Source of the DNA: Castellaniella hirudinis
GTDB lineage: Bacteria > Pseudomonadota > Gammaproteobacteria > Burkholderiales > Burkholderiaceae_B
Direction: 5' to 3'
Length of the DNA stretch: 64,000 nt
Assembly: GCF_042651965.1 (NCBI RefSeq)
Contig: NZ_JBHSDY010000010.1
Coordinates: forward strand, 1-64,000
How positions within the stretch are numbered: the stretch's first letter is position 1; every line of letters begins with the position of its first letter. The notes below the pieces were generated by a model, which had not been told where the DNA came from, did not search any database, and worked only from the letters and a program-made list of their open reading frames with translations. A program made the position numbers and the translations under genes. Shown piece by piece: positions 59,162 to 64,000 of the stretch.

Positions 59162-59518
59162 ATGGCTGGATCGATGGCTTGGAACGGGACATGGGCTTGG
59201 ACGGGCGCGGGTGCGGCCGGGCGCGGCGGGCCGGGGCGGGGGGCTTCGGCACGGCCCGTGCGGTCGAATACTTCGGCTGTGCTTCAGGGGCCCTGGGTGT
59301 CGGGCGGCTCGTGGGGCGGCCGTCCCGCCGGGCGCTCCACGCGTTGGGGGCGGGCGGCGCCGGCACGCCAGGCGGCGGCCTCGGTGCATCGGCCGCGCAC
59401 CGGCCTGCGGATCGGTTGGCGCCGCCTGGCGGTGCTGGCGGGCGACGTCCTCATGGTCCTGACCTGGGCCGCCATGATTCCGGGCATGATGTGGCTGGGT
59501 GTGGCGGCCGGGTTCTGA
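59162..59518 (+). CDS. Putative SOS-induced small membrane-anchored protein (118 aa)
   Basis: I do not recognise the family. The ORF begins seven bases after GGGAG (59150-59154), right behind the double-LexA promoter. Residues 1-85 are hydrophilic, basic and rich in Gly, Arg, Ala and Trp (for example MAWNGTWAWTGAGAAG and RSTRWGRAAPARQ). Residues about 86-118 form one hydrophobic segment, LAVLAGDVLMVLTWAAMIPG then MMWLGVAAGF, ending at the stop, so the protein should be tail-anchored in the inner membrane. SOS-controlled small single-helix membrane proteins in other bacteria (SidA, DidA, YneA) block cell division; a similar role is a guess. 80 bases before rplS. Confidence 0.7.
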   Translation: MAGSMAWNGTWAWTGAGAAGRGGPGRGASARPVRSNTSAVLQGPWVSGGSWGGRPAGRSTRWGRAAPARQAAASVHRPRTGLRIGWRRLAVLAGDVLMVLTWAAMIPGMMWLGVAAGF

Positions 59519-59598
59519 TATAATCCCTGGTTTGCATCCTCTGGCCCGGCAATCCCAATACATTCATGCCCGGTGCCCATGATGCCTTGGAGCCCATC

Positions 59599-59970
59599 TT
59601 GAACCTGATCGAAACCCTCGAACAAGAAGAAATCGCGCGCCTGACCGAAGGCCGCACCATCCCCGCATTCGGCCCCGGTGACACCGTCATCGTGAGCGTC
59701 AACGTGGTCGAAGGCACGCGCAAGCGCGCCCAGGCCTACGAAGGCGTGGTCATCGCGCGTCGCAATCGCGGTCTGAATTCCGCCTTCACCGTGCGCAAGA
59801 TCTCGTCGGGCGAAGCCGTCGAACGGACCTTCCAGCTGTATTCGCCGCAGATCGCCTCGATCGAAGTCAAGCGCCGTGGCGACGTCCGTCGTGCTAAGCT
59901 GTACTATCTGCGCAACCTGACGGGTAAGGCCGCTCGCATCAAGGAAAAGCTGGTTCGCAAGGCCGTCTGA
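59599..59970 (+). CDS. rplS: 50S ribosomal protein L19
   Basis: A 123-residue ribosomal protein at the subunit interface. ARLTEGRTIPAFGPGDTVIVSV, EGTRKRAQAYEGVVIARRNRG and SSGEAVERTFQLYSPQI are diagnostic. The start is TTG (reading MNLIETLEQEE as in relatives) with GGAG six bases before; an in-frame ATG at 59566 would add an atypical leader MPGAHDALEPI. The usual partners rpsP, rimM and trmD are not seen upstream in this window, so rplS is separated from them or they were moved. Confidence 0.95.
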   Translation: MNLIETLEQEEIARLTEGRTIPAFGPGDTVIVSVNVVEGTRKRAQAYEGVVIARRNRGLNSAFTVRKISSGEAVERTFQLYSPQIASIEVKRRGDVRRAKLYYLRNLTGKAARIKEKLVRKAV

Positions 59971-59992
59971 TCACGGCATCGCGCATCAGTCC

Positions 59993-60023
59993 AAGGGCAC
60001 CCGTTCGGGTGCCCTTTGTTTTT
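59993..60023 (+). terminator. Rho-independent terminator after rplS
   Basis: AAGGGCACCC-GTTC-GGGTGCCCTT is a perfect 10-bp stem with a tetraloop, followed by TTTGTTTTT. Confidence 0.92.
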
Positions 60024-60050
60024 GCCGTCGGGCCACCCCCAAGGCAAAAT
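60019..60050 (+). repeat. Mosaic intergenic repeat, copy D (TTTTGCC module only)
   Basis: TTTTTGCCGTCGGGCC ... AAGGCAAAATT is a diverged copy of the module in copies B and C. The outer stem TTTTGCC/GGCAAAA is kept while the loop has changed. It overlaps the T-run of the rplS terminator and lies 48 bases before the Nudix gene. Confidence 0.65.
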
Positions 60051-60097
60051 TGTCCCGGCGTGTTCGAGCCGCACCGGGATTTCACCATCGGGATTTC

Positions 60098-60895
60098 ATG
60101 TCGTATCGGATGCCGGAGCCGGGCAGTCGCCGTACCGCGAGTTTTGATCCTCAGGTCCAGCCTGTCCTGCCCAGCGTGCCCTTGCCGGCGCTGCCGCCGG
60201 AATGTCTGCGGCTGGACTACATCCGCGAGGCGTTCCAGCGACCGGTCGACTGGCAGGTCGAGCCCTTGTTCGCCCAGGCTTTCGCCCCCGGGGGCCCGTC
60301 CTACGCCCAGGCCCGGCAGGCGGCCGTTCTGATGCCGCTCGTCCAGCGCGAGGCCGGCTTGCATGTCCTGTTCACACGCCGCGCCGCGCATCTGCATCAT
60401 CATGCAGGCCAGATCAGTTTTCCGGGCGGGCGCATCGAATCCTCCGACAACGGGCCGGTGGCGGCGGCCCTGCGCGAAACGCGAGAGGAAATCGGCGTCG
60501 AGCGGCGTTTCGTCCACTTGATCGGCACGCAGCCGACGCTGCTGACCACCACCGGCTTTCTGATGACCCCCGTGGTGGGCGAACTGTTGCCCGGTTTCCA
60601 CATCCAGGCCGACGAGGCCGAGGTCGCCGAGGTCTTCGAGGTGCCCCTGGCGGTCCTGCTGGACCCGGGCCGGCACGTGCTGCACCGGATGGAATCGTCC
60701 CTGGGCCATGGCCGATGCTATTTCGCGATTCCCTGGGAATCCCACTTCATCTGGGGCGCCACGGCGATCCTGATCCGCAACTTTTATCACTTTCTGGCTG
60801 CGGCGCAGGGCCTCGCGGTCCCGGCCGCCGCCGGCGTCCTGGACGATCAGTCCGCTAGCGGGCCGGCAGGACAGGCGGCTTTCCCTCGTCCTTGA
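60098..60895 (+). CDS. CoA pyrophosphatase (Nudix hydrolase, NudL type)
   Basis: A 265-residue Nudix protein. The CoA-specific signature (UPF0035) is VLFTRRAAHLHHHAGQISFPGGR and the Nudix box follows: GRIESSDNGPVAAALRETREEIGV with the metal-binding REEIG core (REtrEEIG). It hydrolyses CoA or acyl-CoA to phosphopantetheine and ADP. The start is uncertain: 60098 (MSYRMPEP) or 60110; the N-terminal 60 residues are not conserved in the family. Its last 41 bases overlap the convergent cupin gene. Confidence 0.88.
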   Translation: MSYRMPEPGSRRTASFDPQVQPVLPSVPLPALPPECLRLDYIREAFQRPVDWQVEPLFAQAFAPGGPSYAQARQAAVLMPLVQREAGLHVLFTRRAAHLHHHAGQISFPGGRIESSDNGPVAAALRETREEIGVERRFVHLIGTQPTLLTTTGFLMTPVVGELLPGFHIQADEAEVAEVFEVPLAVLLDPGRHVLHRMESSLGHGRCYFAIPWESHFIWGATAILIRNFYHFLAAAQGLAVPAAAGVLDDQSASGPAGQAAFPRP

Positions 60896-61265
60896 TCAGC
60901 ACCGCCAGAAACCTGGCGGGCTGGGTGGCGCTGGCGTTGCGGCCGACGGTGTGGACATCGTCCGGCCCTTCGTGAAAGGCCTGGCCGGGGCGCAGGACCG
61001 TCTCCGGCCCGCTGCGGACGCCCATCACGATTTCCCCTTCCAGCACGTAGATCAGGCCGTGGGCGTCGTGCCGGTGGACGGGATCGACGCCGCCGGGCGG
61101 GTATTCGACGAGCAGCATCAGCGCTTCCTTGCCCGGCATGTCGGGCAGATCCTGTCGCAGGACCTGGGTGACGATTGGTCCGGGCGGGGGCGCGGAGGAC
61201 GGTTCGGCCGCGGATGCGGCGCAGGCCAGGCAGAGCAGCGCCGCGAGCGTCTTCGGATGGGACAT
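60855..61265 (-). CDS. Exported cupin-domain protein
   Basis: A 136-residue protein with a signal peptide of about 20 residues (KTLAALLCLACAASA then AEPSS). The cupin motifs are VDPVHRHDAHGLIYVLEGEIVMG (metal His-x-His and Glu) and GQAFHEGPDDVHTVGRNAS (third His). A small periplasmic cupin of unknown substrate. It is the last gene of the minus-strand ECF41-linked group, 33 bases after the SDR gene. Confidence 0.85.
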   Translation of the reverse strand: MSHPKTLAALLCLACAASAAEPSSAPPPGPIVTQVLRQDLPDMPGKEALMLLVEYPPGGVDPVHRHDAHGLIYVLEGEIVMGVRSGPETVLRPGQAFHEGPDDVHTVGRNASATQPARFLAVLIKDEGKPPVLPAR

Positions 61266-61298
61266 GGCTGTGTTCCTTGTGATGGAGTGGATGCGGGT

Positions 61299-62063
61299 TC
61301 AGGCAATGACCAGGCCGCCGTCGACACGCAGGACCTGGCCGGTGATCCAGGCGGATCCGGGCATGGTCAGCGACACGATCCAGGGCGCGACGTCCTCGGG
61401 CTCGCCGCGCCGGCCCAGGGGGATCCTGGCGCGCTCGTCGGCCTTCACCGCCTCGATCTGTTCGGGGGTCAGCCGCATCCGGTCTTCGAGGAAACGGGTT
61501 TCGGTCGGCCCGGCGGCGACCGCATTGACGCGGATGCCATCCGCCGCGAATTCCAGCGCCCAGCAGCGCGTCATGTGCTCCAGGGCCGCCTTGCTGGCGG
61601 CGTAGTGCGAGAGCCCGGCGGCGGCCTTGTGGCCGAAGGTGCTGGACACGTTGACGATGGCGCCGGCGGCCGCCCTCAGGTGGGGCAGGGCGGCGCGCGC
61701 GAGCAACGAGGGACCGATGACGTTGGTGGCGAAAATCGCGGCGATGCGGTCGGCGCCGGCCTGGGCCAGCGGCAGGATGGCGCCGGCGCCGGCATTGTTG
61801 ACCAGGACGTCCAGTCGGCCCCAGCGCTGGACGGTGGTGGCGACGGTGTGTTCCGCGTCCGCCTCGCTGGCCGCGTCCGCGACGATGTAGTCGATGCCTG
61901 GCGTCTGCCGGGCGGCGGCGGCCAGACGGGCCTCGTTGCGTCCGGTGATGACGGCGCGGGTGCCTGCGGCGGCAAAGGCCTTGGCCGTCGCCAGGCCGAT
62001 GCCGGCGCCGCCGCCGGTGATGAGCGCGATTCGCGGCGAGCCTGCCTGCATGGCGCCCTCCAT
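61299..62063 (-). CDS. Short-chain dehydrogenase/reductase
   Basis: A 254-residue classical SDR: cofactor motif LITGGGAGIGLATAKAF, VLVNNAGAGAIL, and the catalytic set NVSSTFGH with YAASKAALEHM. An Arg after strand 2 (ITGRNEARL) favours NADP. The ATG shares one base with the stop of the NmrA-like gene, so the two are coupled; an inner ATG at 62051 is possible. In ECF41-linked loci an oxidoreductase like this is one of the usual partners. Substrate unknown. Confidence 0.88.
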   Translation of the reverse strand: MEGAMQAGSPRIALITGGGAGIGLATAKAFAAAGTRAVITGRNEARLAAAARQTPGIDYIVADAASEADAEHTVATTVQRWGRLDVLVNNAGAGAILPLAQAGADRIAAIFATNVIGPSLLARAALPHLRAAAGAIVNVSSTFGHKAAAGLSHYAASKAALEHMTRCWALEFAADGIRVNAVAAGPTETRFLEDRMRLTPEQIEAVKADERARIPLGRRGEPEDVAPWIVSLTMPGSAWITGQVLRVDGGLVIA

Positions 62064-62818
62064 CAGCGGACCGGCGCGGCCTGGGCCGACAGCCAGGTTT
62101 CCAGGGACAGGGTCCCGAGCCTGGCTTGCGCGCCGGGCATCAGGGTCGTGTCGTCGATCCGGTCGCCGAAATACGGCGCGTCGTCGTCCTGGACGATCTC
62201 CGGCGCGGCCTGTGCCGGGCGCGTCTTGCGCAGCAGGTCGGTCAGGCGGAACGGTGCGGGGCCGGCGACTTCGCGCATGCCGTTCAGGGGCGATTCGGAG
62301 GCGATCCGGGCGAGCGCCGCGGCGACGTCGTCCGCGGCCATTGGCTGCAGCAGAGCGGCGGGCGCGCGGATGGCGCCGTCCCGCGAGAAGGACTGGGCGA
62401 TGGCGTCCAGGAATTCGAAGAACTGCGTCGCCCGGACGATCGTGTGGGGGAGCCCGCCGTCCGCGATCAGGGCTTCCTGGGCGATCTTGGCGCGGAAGTA
62501 GCCGCTGTTGGGCAGGCGTTCGGATCCGACCACGGACAGCGCGACGTAGTGGCGGATGCCGGCGGTCCGGCTCGCGCGCAGCAGGTTGGCGGTGGAGGCG
62601 CGGAAGAACGTCATCACGGCGCTTTCCTCGAAGGAGGGGGCGTTGGTGACGTCGATCAGGACTTCGGCGCCCGTCAGCGCCCGGTCCAGGCCTTCGCCGG
62701 TCACCGAGTTCACGCCCGTGGATGGGGCGGCTGCCAGCACGGTGTGGCCCGCCTGTTCCAGGCGCGCCGTGAGCTTGCGGCCGATGAGGCCGGTGCCGCC
62801 GATAATGACGATGTTCAT
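62063..62818 (-). CDS. NAD(P)H-binding NmrA/epimerase-like protein
   Basis: A 251-residue atypical SDR. The Rossmann motif is MNIVIIGGTGLIGRKLTARL; DVTNAPSFEESAVMTFFRAST and RHYVALSVVGSERLPNSGYFRAKI follow, as in NmrA-like proteins, with a Tyr but a changed Tyr-x-x-x-Lys site (YFRAK). AAGGA precedes the ATG on the minus strand. It lies 70 bases after the carboxymuconolactone-decarboxylase-like gene and overlaps the SDR gene by one base. Confidence 0.88.
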   Translation of the reverse strand: MNIVIIGGTGLIGRKLTARLEQAGHTVLAAAPSTGVNSVTGEGLDRALTGAEVLIDVTNAPSFEESAVMTFFRASTANLLRASRTAGIRHYVALSVVGSERLPNSGYFRAKIAQEALIADGGLPHTIVRATQFFEFLDAIAQSFSRDGAIRAPAALLQPMAADDVAAALARIASESPLNGMREVAGPAPFRLTDLLRKTRPAQAAPEIVQDDDAPYFGDRIDDTTLMPGAQARLGTLSLETWLSAQAAPVR

Positions 62819-62888
62819 CAGGGTTCCTTGCATGGGAATGAAACGAGGAGGGCGCGCCCTCCCGGGAATCGAAGAGAGAGGACCGCTT

Positions 62889-63350
62889 TCAGTCGATCGC
62901 TTGCGCGGGGATGGGCGCGCTCATGCCGATGGCCATCCGGTTCCAGGCGTTGATCGCGGCGATCCCCCAGCACAACTCCACGATTTCCTGATCGTCGAAC
63001 TCGGCCCGCAGCGCCTCGAAGGCGGCGTCCCGGTCGGGGTCGTGCCGGTCGGCCAGGCGGGTCATGGTCTCCGCCCAGTTCAGCGCCGCCCGTTCACGGG
63101 CGTTGTACAGCTCGGTCTCGCGCCAGGTCGAGAGGCTGTTGATACGCTGCCAGCTCTCGCCGTGCTTGCGCAGGTCGCGCGCGTGCATGTCCAGGCAGAA
63201 GGCGCAGCCGTTGATCTGCGAGACACGGGTCTGGATCAGGTCTGTCAGGATCGGTCCCAGGGTGGAGCCGGAGAGCGTGGCGTTGACGCCGGCCATGGCC
63301 TTGTAGGTCTTGGGCGCGATGGCCGTCCAGTTCAGGCGGGGGTGTGACAT
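62889..63350 (-). CDS. Carboxymuconolactone decarboxylase-like (AhpD-fold) protein
   Basis: A 153-residue AhpD-fold protein with redox motif C49-x-x-C52 and H56 (NGCAFCLDMHARDLRKHGE), of the kind linked to ECF41 sigma factors. The end ELCWGIAAINAWNRMAIGM is typical. The start MSHPRLNWTAIAP is chosen at the beginning of the family match. A candidate ECF41 promoter lies 40-66 bases upstream. First gene of the group CMD - NmrA - SDR - cupin. Confidence 0.92.
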   Translation of the reverse strand: MSHPRLNWTAIAPKTYKAMAGVNATLSGSTLGPILTDLIQTRVSQINGCAFCLDMHARDLRKHGESWQRINSLSTWRETELYNARERAALNWAETMTRLADRHDPDRDAAFEALRAEFDDQEIVELCWGIAAINAWNRMAIGMSAPIPAQAID

Positions 63351-63389
63351 GGAATTACCTCGAGTGAGAGTTGAAGGGTTCACACTCAA

Positions 63390-63416
63390 GACGAACGGCG
63401 CTTCCGGTTTGTGATG
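63390..63416 (-). promoter_or_regulatory. Candidate ECF41-type promoter
   Basis: On the minus strand CATCACA (63416-63410) and CGTC (63393-63390) are separated by exactly 16 bases. The ECF41 consensus I recall is TGTCACA-N16-CGTC; five of seven -35 bases and all four -10 bases agree. The predicted transcript would start about 30 bases before the carboxymuconolactone-decarboxylase-like gene, whose neighbour is an ECF41-type sigma factor. Confidence 0.6.
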
Positions 63417-63466
63417 GCCTCGCCGAAAAATTTTTCTGATCCGGGGCCGAGGCGCCGGTTTGTGGA

Positions 63467-64000
63467 TCAGGGCTGGACGCTCAGCTCGCGGCCCAGGGCC
63501 TGTGCCAGCCGCGCGAGTTTGTCGGGATTGCGCTGCGCGTGGATGCGGGTGATGCGCGCGCCGTCGGTCTCCAGGTATTGCGCCGATTCCAGCTTGTCGT
63601 CGATGAAGCGCAACAGCCGCCATTGGCGGCCGACGAGGGCGATCTCGCAGCGCACCCGGTCGCGAAAGCGCAGGCAGGTCGCCAGGTAGAGCTGCGCGAT
63701 GCGCTGTCCGCCCAGCAGCGGCACGCCGAAGCTGGCGACTTTGCCGCCGCCGTCGCCGACCAGTTGGGCATCGGCCGCCAGCACCGACTTGAGCGCCGTG
63801 AAGTCGCCCGTCGAGGCGGCCTGGGCGAAGGCTTGCAGCAGGTTGCGCTGGGCTTCGGGGTCTACGGGGGCCGGCTTGCGTTCGTCCTTGATCCGGGCCC
63901 GGGCGCGATGCACCAACTGGCGGCAGGCGGCCTCGGTCCGGCCCAGCACCCGGGCGATTTCGTCATAGCCCTCATCGAACACGTCTCGCAGCAGGAAGGC
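63467..64000 (-). CDS. ECF41-type RNA polymerase sigma factor (partial, N-terminus off window)
   Basis: The reading frame runs to the right edge of the window, so the N-terminal region 2 is missing. What remains is the end of region 4 (LLRDVFDEGYDEIARVLGRTEAACRQLVHRARARI) and a SnoaL-like C-terminal extension of about 115 residues (LLQAFAQAASTGDFTALKSVLAADAQLV). The extension has DGGGK (VGDGGGKVASF) and NPDKL (QRNPDKLARL), both hallmark motifs of ECF41 factors, where this domain replaces an anti-sigma factor and modulates activity. The gene lies 116 bases upstream of its likely target operon, in the same direction. Confidence 0.9.
   Translation of the reverse strand, partial: AFLLRDVFDEGYDEIARVLGRTEAACRQLVHRARARIKDERKPAPVDPEAQRNLLQAFAQAASTGDFTALKSVLAADAQLVGDGGGKVASFGVPLLGGQRIAQLYLATCLRFRDRVRCEIALVGRQWRLLRFIDDKLESAQYLETDGARITRIHAQRNPDKLARLAQALGRELSVQP

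Noticed and set aside
1..64000. CRISPR arrays, tRNA or rRNA genes, insertion sequences and integrase/attachment sites
   Set aside because: No regularly spaced repeats, no recognisable tRNA or rRNA sequence, no transposase or integrase ORF and no flanking direct repeats were seen in the window.

Overview
The window is GC-rich, densely coded chromosomal DNA. The gene order gyrA-serC-pheA-hisC-tyrA-aroA/cmk-rpsA-ihfB-lapA-lapB-rfaE1-hldD-(comEA-like)-cysM, the fused AroA-Cmk protein and the overall protein character point to a betaproteobacterium of the Alcaligenaceae (Bordetella/Achromobacter/Castellaniella-like). This placement is inferred from synteny and family resemblance, not from a search. 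I see no rRNA, tRNA, CRISPR array, insertion sequence or phage.

Region by region. 1-3.6 kb: small accessory genes (a 74-aa Cys-rich protein, a GFA-fold zinc protein, a 50-aa lipoprotein), a nagB deaminase, a small membrane protein and aqpZ. 3.8-12.5 kb: a LysR regulator divergent from a seven-gene catabolic operon (FAD-linked oxidase, SDR, FGGY kinase, GldA-type dehydrogenase, complete TRAP transporter), probably for a polyol or hydroxy-acid; the substrate is unknown. 12.5-19.3 kb: regulator-plus-exporter/detoxification pairs: MFS/TetR with two inverted operators, LysR/DUF2798, MarR/two SMR proteins with shared ATGCAT-rich operators, and an old yellow enzyme divergent from a DJ-1/PfpI protein. 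19.4-22.0 kb: ribbon-helix-helix protein, two exported proteins (TTHB210/DUF5602-like and cupredoxin), ECF sigma factor and AhpD-like protein. 22.1-29.1 kb: EamA exporter, solute-binding-fold protein without signal peptide, DUF924, esterase, and an iron-type ABC importer. 29.2-33.2 kb: aldo/keto reductase, meso-diaminopimelate dehydrogenase, gph-ubiG, ompA-like gene.

33.5-50.1 kb is the conserved core: gyrA followed by an almost gap-free aromatic/serine biosynthesis supra-operon, then rpsA-ihfB, then lapA-lapB-rfaE1-hldD for lipopolysaccharide assembly, and cysM. 50.1-58.2 kb: mltB, a histone-deacetylase-like amidohydrolase, etfBA with an acyl-CoA dehydrogenase, a 1-Cys peroxiredoxin and argE. 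58.3-60.9 kb: a VOC protein, an SOS-type promoter with a small membrane protein, rplS and a CoA-type Nudix hydrolase. 60.9-64 kb: a minus-strand ECF41 sigma factor module with carboxymuconolactone-decarboxylase-like, NmrA-like, SDR and cupin genes.

The strongest unexpected signals are: (1) two perfect CTGT-N8-ACAG LexA boxes lying on the -35 and -10 of a promoter driving an undescribed 118-aa C-terminally membrane-anchored protein; (2) an intergenic element of about 105 nt present twice (before lapA and before argE) whose three helices are kept by compensatory base changes, part of a wider mosaic repeat family; (3) an ECF41-type promoter (CATCACA-N16-CGTC) in front of the carboxymuconolactone-decarboxylase-like gene next to its sigma factor.
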